Positions 1 to 8,788 of a DNA stretch of 64,000 nt are shown piece after piece. The translations under genes and the position numbers were made by a program. Under the pieces are notes generated by a model. The model did not search any database, was not told the origin of the DNA, and worked only from the letters and a program-made list of their open reading frames with translations. The stretch is from Corynebacterium argentoratense DSM 44202 (GTDB taxonomy: Bacteria > Actinomycetota > Actinomycetes > Mycobacteriales > Mycobacteriaceae), in contig NC_022198.1 of the NCBI RefSeq assembly GCF_000590555.1, positions 1,504,583 through 1,568,582 of the forward strand, read 5' to 3'. Every line of letters begins with the position of its first letter. Position 1 is the stretch's first letter.

Positions 1-1004
1 GTGCCATGTTCAGCCCCGACGGTGTGGATAATCTTGCCGAAAATCCCATCGGCACCGGCCCCTATGTTCTCGACAAGTGGAATGTGGGCCAGTCGTTGGA
101 GTTTGTCGCCCGCGAGGATTATTGGGGCGAGGCTCCGAAAAACAACCGCGCTGCCCTGCGTTACTTCGGCGATGCCGTCGCTGCGACCAACGCGTTGCAG
201 TCCGGCGATGTCGACGTGGTCTACTCCATGCAGTCGCCGGAATTATTGGAGACAATCAACGCTCGCGGCGAGTACAGCGTGGAGGTCGGCACCACCAATG
301 GCGAGGTCGTGCTGTCGATGAATCCCCGCCGGGCGCCCTTCGACAATCCCAATGTGCGCAAGGCGGTGATGTATGCAATCAACCGCCAGGACGTCATCAA
401 TACTGCATGGGATGGCTATGGCACCGACACCGGCGCAGTTCCGGCATCCCCCGCCGACCCATGGTATTTCGTGTCCGACCAGTACCCCTACGACCCGGAC
501 AAGGCTCGGGAGCTGTTGGCCGATGTAGACAAGCCCATCCCTGTAACCATTTCCGTTCCCTCCCTGCCGTACGCGCAGGCGGCGTCAGAAATGGTTGTGA
601 GCCAGCTGCGGGATGTCGGCTTCGATGTGAAGATCGAATCCACGGAATTCCCGGCGGTGTGGTTGGCGAAGGTCTACAAGGGCCACGATTTTGACATGTC
701 GATCATCAGCCACGTCGAGGCCCGGGATATTCCCAACATGTTCGGCAACCCCGACTACTACATCGGTTTCGGAAGTGACGAAATCCAGCAGCTGCTCAGC
801 GAGGCCGATACTGGGCCGAAGGATCAGCAGGACGCCACGATGCGCAAAGCAATCCAAACAATTCTTGATGACGCCGCGGCGGACACACTGTTCAATTTGC
901 CGAACATTGTTGTCTCGGATCCAGCTATTTCCGGCGTACCAGTCAATAGTGTGACCCAGGCGCTTCCCTTGGCGCCGATTAGCCGGGAAGGGGGCAAAGA
1001 CTAA
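1..1004 (+). CDS. Peptide ABC transporter substrate-binding protein, 5'-truncated by window edge
   Basis: This is the C-terminal part (about 333 residues) of a family-5 extracellular solute-binding protein of the OppA/DppA type, which captures oligopeptides or related solutes outside the membrane. The frame is open from the first bases, so the start lies upstream of the window. Typical family features are the early GTGPYVLDKW segment and the later RKAVMYAINRQD segment. Its TAA shares one base with the ATG of the following permease (TAATG), so it is the first visible gene of a four-gene operon. The specific substrate cannot be read from the sequence. Confidence 0.9.
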   Translation, partial: AMFSPDGVDNLAENPIGTGPYVLDKWNVGQSLEFVAREDYWGEAPKNNRAALRYFGDAVAATNALQSGDVDVVYSMQSPELLETINARGEYSVEVGTTNGEVVLSMNPRRAPFDNPNVRKAVMYAINRQDVINTAWDGYGTDTGAVPASPADPWYFVSDQYPYDPDKARELLADVDKPIPVTISVPSLPYAQAASEMVVSQLRDVGFDVKIESTEFPAVWLAKVYKGHDFDMSIISHVEARDIPNMFGNPDYYIGFGSDEIQQLLSEADTGPKDQQDATMRKAIQTILDDAAADTLFNLPNIVVSDPAISGVPVNSVTQALPLAPISREGGKD

Positions 1005-1942
1005 TGAATAGGGTTGTTGGAATTACTGTCCGCTACGTGTTGACCCTGTGGGTTGCCAGTGTTGCGGTATTTGCTCTGCTGCGTGTGGTGCCGGGAGACC
1101 CGGCAGAAATCGCCCTGGGTGTGACGGCCACGCCCGAGCTCGTGGCAGAAAAGCGTGCGGCTTTGGGTATTGACCAGCCGCTGCTCACCCAGTATGGCCA
1201 GTGGGTTAAAGGCATGTTGACGGGCGACTTTGGCCTATCGATGACCAGCGGTAAGGATATTTCCGAGTTGGTTCTTGACCGCCTGCAGGTGTCGCTGATT
1301 TTGGTGGTGTGCGCGATTATTGTGTCGCTGGCTATCGCCATCCCCATGGGGTCATGGGCTGCGCGTCGCCACCGCCATGCGGATGGAATTGCGATCACGG
1401 CCACCAGCCAGGTGGGCATCGCTATCCCCAGCTTCTTGGCCGGTATTGTCCTGGTGACGGTGTTCGCGGTCAAGCTTGGGTGGGTGCCTGCCAACGGGTG
1501 GGTGCCGCCGAATGTGAGCTTCACCGGCTTCCTGTCTCGTCTGTTTTTGCCGGTGATGGCGTTGGCAGCTGTGCAGTCTGCAATTATGACCCGCTACGTG
1601 CGCAGCGCGGTGCTCAATATTTTGAGTGAAGACTTCATCCGCACTGCGCGGGCCAAGGGGCTAACCACCAAGCAGGCCCTGCGCCGCCACGGTCTGCGCA
1701 ACGCTGCCCTGCCGGTTGTCACCGTCACCGGCCTGCAGCTTGCGACCGTCGTCGTGGGTGCCGTGGTGATTGAAAAGGTGTTCGTTTTGCCCGGCATCGG
1801 CACAATGTTGCTTGATGCGGTGACCACGCGCGACCTTCTGACTGTCCAGACAATTGTGATGCTGCTGGGTGCCTTCACCATCATCGTTAACTTGGTCGTC
1901 GATCTGCTCTATGTTGTTCTCGACCCACGGATCAGGAGCTAA
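1004..1942 (+). CDS. Peptide ABC transporter permease, OppB/DppB type
   Basis: This 312-residue integral membrane protein is one half of the channel of a peptide importer. It has an N-terminal membrane helix followed by the conserved VVPGDPAEIALG segment and several further hydrophobic segments. The cytoplasmic EAA-like loop (SEDFIRTARAKGL, about residues 207-219) contacts the ATPase. Length matches the OppB family. It overlaps the upstream binding protein by one base and is followed after three bases by the second permease, so translation is coupled. Confidence 0.92.
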   Translation: MNRVVGITVRYVLTLWVASVAVFALLRVVPGDPAEIALGVTATPELVAEKRAALGIDQPLLTQYGQWVKGMLTGDFGLSMTSGKDISELVLDRLQVSLILVVCAIIVSLAIAIPMGSWAARRHRHADGIAITATSQVGIAIPSFLAGIVLVTVFAVKLGWVPANGWVPPNVSFTGFLSRLFLPVMALAAVQSAIMTRYVRSAVLNILSEDFIRTARAKGLTTKQALRRHGLRNAALPVVTVTGLQLATVVVGAVVIEKVFVLPGIGTMLLDAVTTRDLLTVQTIVMLLGAFTIIVNLVVDLLYVVLDPRIRS

Positions 1943-1945
1943 GCC

Positions 1946-2755
1946 ATGAACCGCACGTTGAAAATTGGCGCCACGATCGTGGGCATTGTTTTTATTACCG
2001 CGCTGCTGAGCTTTGTGTGGACGCCCTACGACCCCATCCACGCTATTGCCGCTGACCGTCTCCAAGGACCGTCGCTCAAGCATCTGTTGGGCACGGATCG
2101 TTACGGTCGCGATGTGCTGTCTGCGCTGATGGTGGGCTCGCGCATCACCCTGTATGTTGGCTTGATTTCAGTGGGTATTGGTGCCACCTTGGGTACTCCC
2201 TTGGGTGTGCTGGCCGCTGTTCGCGGGGGATGGTTGGAGCAGGTCATTATGCGCGGTTCAGACCTGTTGCTGGCGTTTCCTGCGTTGCTGATGGCTATTG
2301 TCACCGGCGCGATGTTCGGGGCGTCGACGGCGTCTGCGATGGCCGCGATCGGCATTGCTACTATCCCTGGTTTCGCCCGGGTGGCTCGCGCCGGTACCTT
2401 GCAGGTGCTCAGCCGCGACTACATCCTTGCGGCAAAACTCAGTAAAGTTTCCGGCCCGGCTATCGCTTTCAAGCACGTATTGCCGAACATTTCCGGAATG
2501 TTGATCGTGCAGTGCTCTGTATCTTTCGCCCTGGCGATTTTGGCGGAGGCCGCGTTGAGCTTCCTCGGTTTGGGTACTCCCCCGCCGAATCCCAGTTGGG
2601 GGCGGATGCTGCACAGCGCGCAGGCGTCTTTGTCCTCGGCACCAGAGTTGGCTTTGTGGCCAGGTCTAGCTATTGCCCTCACCGTGTTGGGTTTCAACCT
2701 GCTAGGTGATGGTTTGCGCGACTACTTCGACCCGAAAACCAAGGAGCGAGCATGA
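1946..2755 (+). CDS. Peptide ABC transporter permease, OppC/DppC type
   Basis: This 269-residue permease is the second channel subunit. The N-terminal half carries the OppC hallmark HLLGTDRYGRDVLSALM (about residues 46-62). The EAA-type loop with RDYILAAKLSK lies near residues 155-165, and the C-terminal segment contains LSFLGLGTPPPNPSWGRML. Its stop region overlaps the ATG of the ATPase gene by four bases (ATGA), continuing the operon. Confidence 0.92.
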   Translation: MNRTLKIGATIVGIVFITALLSFVWTPYDPIHAIAADRLQGPSLKHLLGTDRYGRDVLSALMVGSRITLYVGLISVGIGATLGTPLGVLAAVRGGWLEQVIMRGSDLLLAFPALLMAIVTGAMFGASTASAMAAIGIATIPGFARVARAGTLQVLSRDYILAAKLSKVSGPAIAFKHVLPNISGMLIVQCSVSFALAILAEAALSFLGLGTPPPNPSWGRMLHSAQASLSSAPELALWPGLAIALTVLGFNLLGDGLRDYFDPKTKERA

Positions 2756-4335
2756 GCACGCTAGCGATTGATTCACTCACCATTGCGGCCAGCGAGCCTT
2801 TATTGGAGCAGCTCGAATTAACTATTAGTGGCGGCCAGCGCCTGGGGCTCATCGGCGAGTCCGGTTCCGGTAAATCCATCACTGCCCTATCGATCATGGG
2901 GTTGCTTCCCGAAAACCTGCGTGCGTCTGGCAGCATCGATTTCGAGGGCCAGCAGTTGCTCGGTATGGACGAAAAGCGCCTGTGTGCTCTGCGCGGCAAG
3001 CGTATTTCGATGGTGTTCCAGGAACCCATGACGGCGCTGAATCCGTTGATGCGGGTCAATAAGCAGCTGGCGGAGGTCATTTCTCTGCATGGTGGTAACC
3101 CATCGAAGGATCGCTTGAAGCAGATGGCCGCCGAGGTTGGCCTGGCCGAAGAGCTGTTGGGCCGTTATCCCCACCAGTTGTCAGGTGGCCAGCGCCAGCG
3201 CGTGTTGATCGCTATGGCGTTGGCTAATGACCCGGATGTGTTGATCTGTGACGAGCCCACCACTGCGTTGGATGTGACGGTGCAAAAAGACATCGTCGAG
3301 TTGATTTCTGCTTTGGTTGCCGAACGCGGCACTGCTCTGTTGTTCATCACCCACGATCTTGGTTTGGTCGCCCAGACCTGCGATAACATCGCGGTGCTGA
3401 AAGACGGTGTTTTGGTGGAGACCGGTCCTGTGGATCAGGTGTTGCGCGATCCTCAGCACGACTACACCAAGGGGTTGCTCGCGGCGTCTGATTTGTCTGC
3501 TCGCGATGCTGATGGTCATTTGTATACGGTGGCCTCCTCCCAGTTGGCGGGCTATGCGCCGGGGGTGGCTCAGGCCCGACCGCAGTGGCGGGAGGTATCG
3601 CGCACGGATGATGACGTCGTGTTGCGCGCGGATCGCATTTCAAAGGCGTACGGTCGCACGTTGTTCGGCCGCTCGAAGCAGTACACGGCATTGCATCCGA
3701 TGGACTTGAACCTCTACCGCCATCAGCGCTTGGGTGTTGTGGGTGGTTCCGGTTCGGGCAAGACCACGTTGCTCAAACTGCTGGCGGGGCTCAGCGAGCC
3801 CACTGCGGGTTCTGTGACTGCCAAGGGCACGGTGCAGGCTGTGTTCCAGGATCCTTTTGATTCTTTGGATCCGCGGATGACCATTGGCGATGCTGTTGCC
3901 GAGCCACTGCGCGCCCAGGGTATTAATGACCCGGCGCGTGTGTCTGAGGTGTTGGAAGAGGTCGGTATTGATCCGGCCTTGGCCAGCCGTTATCCGCACG
4001 AGTTTTCGGGCGGACAGCGCCAGCGCATTTCTATTGCGCGTGCGTTGAGTGTGCGCCCGGATGTTTTGTTAGCGGACGAGCCCGTCAGTGCCCTCGACGT
4101 GTCCGTGCGTGCACAGGTAATGAACTTGCTGACGGATTTGTGCATCGATTATGGCCTGTCGATGGTGTTTGTGAGCCACGACCTAGGCGTGGTGCGCGAA
4201 TTGTGCCAGGATGTCATCGTGTTGGATGAGGGCTCGATTGTGGAGCAAGGCCCGGTAAGCCGCGTGCTGCATAACCCTGATTCTCCGTACACCCAGCGAT
4301 TGTTGGACGCTATCCCCCGCATCACCGAAGTCTAA
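2752..4335 (+). CDS. Fused dual-domain peptide ABC transporter ATPase (OppD-OppF fusion)
   Basis: This 527-residue cytoplasmic protein carries two complete nucleotide-binding domains in one chain. The first has Walker A GESGSGKS (about residue 36), signature LSGGQRQR and Walker B ICDEPTTALD. The second has Walker A GGSGSGKT, signature FSGGQRQR and Walker B LADEPVSALD. Fused OppDF proteins are common in actinobacteria and power an OppBC channel. It is the last gene of the operon, overlapping oppC by four bases. No terminator is evident directly downstream. Confidence 0.93.
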   Translation: MSTLAIDSLTIAASEPLLEQLELTISGGQRLGLIGESGSGKSITALSIMGLLPENLRASGSIDFEGQQLLGMDEKRLCALRGKRISMVFQEPMTALNPLMRVNKQLAEVISLHGGNPSKDRLKQMAAEVGLAEELLGRYPHQLSGGQRQRVLIAMALANDPDVLICDEPTTALDVTVQKDIVELISALVAERGTALLFITHDLGLVAQTCDNIAVLKDGVLVETGPVDQVLRDPQHDYTKGLLAASDLSARDADGHLYTVASSQLAGYAPGVAQARPQWREVSRTDDDVVLRADRISKAYGRTLFGRSKQYTALHPMDLNLYRHQRLGVVGGSGSGKTTLLKLLAGLSEPTAGSVTAKGTVQAVFQDPFDSLDPRMTIGDAVAEPLRAQGINDPARVSEVLEEVGIDPALASRYPHEFSGGQRQRISIARALSVRPDVLLADEPVSALDVSVRAQVMNLLTDLCIDYGLSMVFVSHDLGVVRELCQDVIVLDEGSIVEQGPVSRVLHNPDSPYTQRLLDAIPRITEV

Positions 4336-4352
4336 AAATCTGTTACTAGGAG

Positions 4353-4520
4353 TTGATCGTATGGTCGCGCGTGGAGGGTAAAAACGGTGGTCGCTACCGG
4401 GTGGGTGACTACATCATTCAGGGCAGCACGGAGCGCGCCTATGTCACCCACGTTGATAAGCCCGGCTCGGCGCTGATCACCCCTTCGGAGATACTCTTAA
4501 GCTCTGAGCAAAACGGCTAG
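4353..4520 (+). pseudogene. Short frameshifted or truncated gene remnant
   Basis: A well-placed Shine-Dalgarno AGGAG (4348-4352) sits eight bases before an ATG at 4361, but that frame stops after six codons. The overlapping frame is open from 4353 to a TAG at 4518-4520 and reads as an ordinary protein tail (includes GRYRVGDYIIQG and HVDKPGSALITPSEILL). The simplest reading is a gene remnant whose start and body are now in different frames. I do not recognise the family. A genuine 55-codon gene starting at TTG 4353 is the alternative. Confidence 0.35.
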
Positions 4521-4522
4521 CG

Positions 4523-5461
4523 CTAGCGTGTTTCGATCACAGCGATCGCTTCGGTGACGAGTTCCCAGAAGCGGCCGTGATCGAGCTTGACTGCCACCTG
4601 TGTGTGGCAGTCTTCGGGGGCGGGCCCACGGAAGTCAGCCACCGTCATGCCGGTGGTGAGTGCTCCGCTGAGCTCCACGTCGACGGGGACTTTTCGGGTG
4701 CTGACGACGCTCGGGTCAATCAGGTAGGCAATGGTGCAGGGGTCGTGCACCGGCGGGTCGACGAAGTCTTGGTTGGCTTGGTAGGCCTTGCGGAAAAAGC
4801 CCATGAGGCCGACGACAAATTCGCTGGCCTCTGTGCCCAGGGCCTTGATTTTTTCTTCCACCTCAGGGGTACACAGGGCCTGGTGGGTGAGGTCGAGGCC
4901 CACCATGGTCACCGGCCAGGGCTCGTTGAACACGATGTGTGCGGCCTCTGGGTCGACCTTGATGTTGAACTCCGCCACGGCTGACCAGTTGCCTTCGTGG
5001 TAGCCGCCGCCCATAAGCACGACTTCGCGAACGCGCTCAACAATGCGGGGTTCTTTGCGGGCGGCCATCGCAATGTTGGTCAGCGGACCGGTGGGCACGA
5101 GCGTGATGGTGCCGGGTTCGCTATTCATGACGGTGTCGATGATGAAGTCCACCGCATGGGTGTCTTCCGGGCCGTGAGTGGGCTCGGGCAGCTCCACTCC
5201 GTCGAGGCCACTGTCGCCGTGAATGTCTTCGGCGACCTCCACGCTGCGGACCAGGGGGCGATCGCAACCGGGGTAGACCGCGACGTCATCAAGCCTGGCG
5301 ACCCGCAAGGTAGCGAGTGCGTTTCGGGTGACCTTCGGCAGGGTCTGGTTGCCGCCGACAGTGGTGACACCCAGCAGATTGATGGCGGGATTGCCGCCGG
5401 CGAGGATGATGGCGACGGCGTCGTCGTGTCCGGGGTCGCAGTCGAGGATGATGTCACGCAT
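4523..5461 (-). CDS. Inosine/uridine-preferring nucleoside hydrolase
   Basis: This 312-residue enzyme hydrolyses the N-glycosidic bond of ribonucleosides to give base plus ribose. The N-terminal calcium and ribose binding motif DCDPGHDDA (residues 7-15) is diagnostic, and the VPTGPLTNIA segment and a late catalytic-type HDP (VHDPCTIAYL) fit the IunH family at its usual length. It lies directly downstream of an MFS transporter on the same strand with 36 bases between them. This resembles the uriT-uriH arrangement of C. glutamicum, so uridine or purine nucleoside salvage is likely. Ribose released could feed the nearby rbsK product. Confidence 0.92.
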   Translation of the reverse strand: MRDIILDCDPGHDDAVAIILAGGNPAINLLGVTTVGGNQTLPKVTRNALATLRVARLDDVAVYPGCDRPLVRSVEVAEDIHGDSGLDGVELPEPTHGPEDTHAVDFIIDTVMNSEPGTITLVPTGPLTNIAMAARKEPRIVERVREVVLMGGGYHEGNWSAVAEFNIKVDPEAAHIVFNEPWPVTMVGLDLTHQALCTPEVEEKIKALGTEASEFVVGLMGFFRKAYQANQDFVDPPVHDPCTIAYLIDPSVVSTRKVPVDVELSGALTTGMTVADFRGPAPEDCHTQVAVKLDHGRFWELVTEAIAVIETR

Positions 5462-5497
5462 GGGTTTTGGTCTCTTTCCTAGCGTTCAACAGTGGTG

Positions 5498-6874
5498 TTA
5501 GTTGCTGTCTTCGGTGCGTGCGGGCGCGGGGATCAGCGTGGAGGTTGCGGCCGCGAGCAACAAAATGACGGCACCCGCAAAGATACCCGCGCTGGGGCTT
5601 GCCGCGGTGGACACGGCGAACAGGATCGCGAAGCTCAAGCCCGCACCCAGGTTGAAGGCGCCGGCGTTCATGCCCGGCAGGTAGCCCTGGTTGTCCGCGG
5701 GCGATAGCACGATGCCCAGGCCGTTGAGCATGATGTTGGACATGCCCGCATAGGTGATGCCGATAAACAGCGACAGCAGAAGCAATGCTGTGCGGCTGAT
5801 TCCGTCACTGAGCAGCCACAATACTGCCAGGCCGGCGACGGTGCCGACCAGACCGATTTGCAGGACGAGCTTGTAGCCCAGCTTGGCGGCGAGCTTGCCG
5901 GTGATAGGCCCCATGGCTAGGCCGGCGAGGGCGTAGGGGGTCAGTGTCCACCAGGAGACGACGTCGGCGTTGATGCCTCCGGCTTGGGCAATGTTGGGCA
6001 CCAGGCCGTTCATCACGGCGAACACACCAGTCATGGTCAACAGGGTGGTCGACAGCAGAGCCCAGGTGCGGCGCTGAAGCATATACTCGGTGGTCACCAA
6101 CGGGTGCGGGCTGCGCTTTTCGACGTTCCAGAATGCGACGAAACCAATAATGCCGACGACGATGAGCACCGCCACCAGCCACCAGCGGGCGTCGGCGAGT
6201 TTGCCGGCCTCATTAAAGGCGATCAGTACCGAACCCAGAGCGATGACAAGTGGTGCAACACCTACCCAGTCCATGGGTTGGGTGACGGCCGCTTTAGTTT
6301 CCCCGGTGCGCAGGAACACGGCGATGACGGCGACGGCGCAGATCAAGGCCATCACCCAGAAGATGCTGCGGAAACCATAGTGTTGGGCTAGCCACCCACC
6401 GGCCAGCGCGTCCACACCGGCGATACCACCGTTGACGGAGGTGAGGATCGCCATGAGCAGTGCGTATTGCTTGTCATTGGGCACGTGTGCGCGCAGCATG
6501 ATCAGGCACATGGGGACGGTGGGGCCGGCAACGCCTTGGATCACGCGGCCAACAAACAGGGTGCCCACCCCGGGGGCTAGTGCGCTAACGACGCAGCCGA
6601 TGGCGGTAGCCAGCAGCATGCCCAGCAGCACTTTGCGGCGGCCAATCAAGTCACCCCAGCGCGGGAGGAAGAGGGAAAAGAGTGCGGCTGCGGTGAAGAA
6701 GGCGGTTTGTGTCAGACCGATTTGGGCGTCGGTGGCGTCAAGTTCCCGGCTCATGGTTGCGAGTGCCGGCGACAGCATGGATGCGTTGAGTTGGAAGGCG
6801 AACACTGCAGCCAAGAGCGCAAGCAGTAGGGGTACTGCTTGGGAGTTGGGAACTCTGGTGGTCGGTGTAGTCAT
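5498..6874 (-). CDS. MFS transporter, possibly nucleoside uptake
   Basis: This major facilitator superfamily protein is about 458 residues long from the preferred ATG at 6872-6874. An in-frame Met 15 codons upstream (6919) is less likely because it adds a non-membrane extension. The sequence shows a run of hydrophobic helices with the loop 2-3 motif RWGDLIGRRKVLLG after the second helix. Many relatives are labelled drug exporters. Its position immediately before a nucleoside hydrolase argues for nucleoside import, an inference from context only. Confidence 0.8.
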   Translation of the reverse strand: MTTPTTRVPNSQAVPLLLALLAAVFAFQLNASMLSPALATMSRELDATDAQIGLTQTAFFTAAALFSLFLPRWGDLIGRRKVLLGMLLATAIGCVVSALAPGVGTLFVGRVIQGVAGPTVPMCLIMLRAHVPNDKQYALLMAILTSVNGGIAGVDALAGGWLAQHYGFRSIFWVMALICAVAVIAVFLRTGETKAAVTQPMDWVGVAPLVIALGSVLIAFNEAGKLADARWWLVAVLIVVGIIGFVAFWNVEKRSPHPLVTTEYMLQRRTWALLSTTLLTMTGVFAVMNGLVPNIAQAGGINADVVSWWTLTPYALAGLAMGPITGKLAAKLGYKLVLQIGLVGTVAGLAVLWLLSDGISRTALLLLSLFIGITYAGMSNIMLNGLGIVLSPADNQGYLPGMNAGAFNLGAGLSFAILFAVSTAASPSAGIFAGAVILLLAAATSTLIPAPARTEDSN

Positions 6875-7005
6875 GGGGACTATTATCCATGACGCCGCGT
6901 TGCCCATCCTGTGAGGCAAGGTTCACTGCGGTGGGTTGAACACGGGGTGTGAAACATGCGGCGGGGCAACCGGTTTTTTACTCAGCTGCGGGTAAGAATG
7001 TCTGC

Positions 7006-8031
7006 GTGAATGTTCAGCCCCGCGATCTGCCTGACAACGTTGATGTTGTTGTCACCTTTGAGGGTCAGACGCGCCTGACAACCGGTTCTTTCCCCCAGCA
7101 GTCGGCACCGGCATCCGAGCAGCAGCAGCAGGCGTGGCCTGCTCACAATATTGATGATGACGCCGCGATGGCCAATGCGCCTGCGGATAGTAATGCTGAG
7201 CAGCCTGTGTGGGAAAAACCCGAGCAGATTCTCCCCCGCCGCGCGCCACGCATACACTCCGATCCGGAGGGCAACAAGGGTATTAGCGTGGCGGAGTTGT
7301 TGGCACGCGAAGGCCGCACTCCCCGCCGCAGGACCACAGATGAGGCACTCTCACAACCTGAACCCCGATCAGAGGAGACCCCCACCGCGCATTTTGCCCG
7401 CGTGCACGGGGTAAGTGCCTATGCTGCTGCTGTCGCGACGGAGACTAAAGCGGAGGAAGAGTCCGCGCTGCGGGCAATGCTCCGCCACAGCGACGAAGAA
7501 GATTCGGCGCACACCCCTAACACTGTCGACACTATCGACAGGATTGAACCGGCAGACTCGGCAGACACGGCAGACACAGCGGACACGGTTGTTGCCACGC
7601 AGGCTGCTGGACAACTGGGGGCTACTGAACCGGCTGGACTGTTCTTTGGAGAAGAGTTCTTGGAGCGCCCGCGGGTAAGCACCCTTCCCGCGGGCTTCGA
7701 GCCGCACCTGATGTGGCCCTCGGCGTTGGCCAATTTGAACCGGTGGCGCTGGGCGATGGCCGCGAGCTTCGTTGAAGCGTGCGCAGGCACCGCCATGATG
7801 GGCATGCACGCGTTGGGCTTGGGCGAATCCGCAGTGTATTCGAACGGCATGGGTCTTGCGGGCATCGCTTTAGTGGCGGGTTCCATCACCCAGGCGTGTG
7901 CTGCGGAACTGTTGTTCCGTCCCGTCGTTCCCGATGAGCTCCCCTACCCGATCGACCACACAGCAGAGCACCCACACGGCGATGTTTTCGCTGATCAGGA
8001 TGCACATTTTGGGGAGGAACAATGGAACTAG
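7006..8031 (+). CDS. Hypothetical protein with disordered acidic middle and C-terminal membrane segments
   Basis: The frame is open from ATG 6949, but GTG 7006 gives a cleaner start (VNVQPRDLPDNVDVVV). The first part is soluble. The middle is low-complexity and acidic, including a short Asp-Thr/Ser-Ala-Asp tandem (DSADTADTADT). Two hydrophobic segments follow near the C terminus (MAASFVEACAGTAMMGMHAL and GLAGIALVAGSITQACAAEL). No enzymatic motif is visible and I do not recognise the family. Its last 10 bases overlap the next membrane-protein gene, so the two are probably co-translated. Confidence 0.7.
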   Translation: MNVQPRDLPDNVDVVVTFEGQTRLTTGSFPQQSAPASEQQQQAWPAHNIDDDAAMANAPADSNAEQPVWEKPEQILPRRAPRIHSDPEGNKGISVAELLAREGRTPRRRTTDEALSQPEPRSEETPTAHFARVHGVSAYAAAVATETKAEEESALRAMLRHSDEEDSAHTPNTVDTIDRIEPADSADTADTADTVVATQAAGQLGATEPAGLFFGEEFLERPRVSTLPAGFEPHLMWPSALANLNRWRWAMAASFVEACAGTAMMGMHALGLGESAVYSNGMGLAGIALVAGSITQACAAELLFRPVVPDELPYPIDHTAEHPHGDVFADQDAHFGEEQWN

Positions 8032-8351
8032 CGTTGCTTGGCGCCAGCGGCTTGGTGTGCCTGCTACTTCTAATCCGATGCGTACAGGTGTTCCACCTGC
8101 ACTCCAGCGCGTTGGTGGAGGTAGACGCGGGCCACGGCGGCGTCATCACCCGCGTGGCTAACCCTGTGGAATACGCCGCTCGTGCCAGGCGTTGGCGGGG
8201 TGCGGCCTACGGGTGGGTTGTGGTGACCGCGCTTGCCGTTGTGTTGGGTGTGGTGGGCTCCCATGGCTGGTTTATTCCGGCGTTGGTGGGTTTGGTGGCT
8301 GCCACCTACTGTGTGCAGATCAGCCGCCGCCTGTCGGAGTTTACTTTCTAA
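8022..8351 (+). CDS. Small membrane protein, hypothetical
   Basis: This 109-residue protein has an N-terminal hydrophobic helix (LLGASGLVCLLLLIR) and two further ones near residues 62-78 and 83-97. A strong Shine-Dalgarno (GGGGAGG) precedes the ATG inside the end of the upstream gene. The 10-base overlap points to translational coupling. Family and function are not recognised. Confidence 0.75.
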   Translation: MELALLGASGLVCLLLLIRCVQVFHLHSSALVEVDAGHGGVITRVANPVEYAARARRWRGAAYGWVVVTALAVVLGVVGSHGWFIPALVGLVAATYCVQISRRLSEFTF

Positions 8352-8409
8352 CAACCATCCGGGTTGCCCTACAACCCCAGCTGCTCCCGAGCCACTGGGT
8401 TTGCCTCGT

Positions 8410-8745
8410 AGACGGGGCTTGAATGTGGCAACCAACCTGCTGCAGGCGCACCCGAACGTGAAGGCTATTTTCGCTGAGAATGACGAGATGGCGTTGGGCG
8501 CACTCGAGGCCCTCGGTGCGCGCGCCGGTAGCGACGTCATGGTTGTTGGTTTCGACGGCACCGCTGATGGTTTGAAGGCTGTGGAGTCCGGCCTCATGGT
8601 GGCCACCATTGCTCAGCAGCCCGGTGAGCTGGGCGCGAAGGCCGTTGAGCAGGCCGCAAAGCTGGCTAAGGGTGAGCCGGTTAAGGCCGAGGTTCCGGTC
8701 GAGGTTGTTACCGTCGCCAAGGACAATGTCGCCGACTTCAAGTAA
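8410..8745 (+). pseudogene. rbsB: C-terminal remnant of ribose-binding protein RbsB
   Basis: About 110 residues match the C-terminal lobe of periplasmic ribose-binding proteins, with GLNVATNLLQAHPNVKAIF, AENDEMALGALEAL and VMVVGFDGTADGLKAV in the expected order, ending in VAKDNVADFK before TAA. The signal peptide and N-terminal two thirds are missing. Upstream sequence in this frame is non-homologous and abuts the previous membrane-protein gene, so a deletion removed the 5' half, perhaps with the rest of an rbs ABC transporter. rbsK and rbsD follow on the same strand. Confidence 0.85.
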
Positions 8746-8788
8746 AGCTCGTTCACTGTTTGTTTGACCTGTGTGAGAGTGTCTAAGT

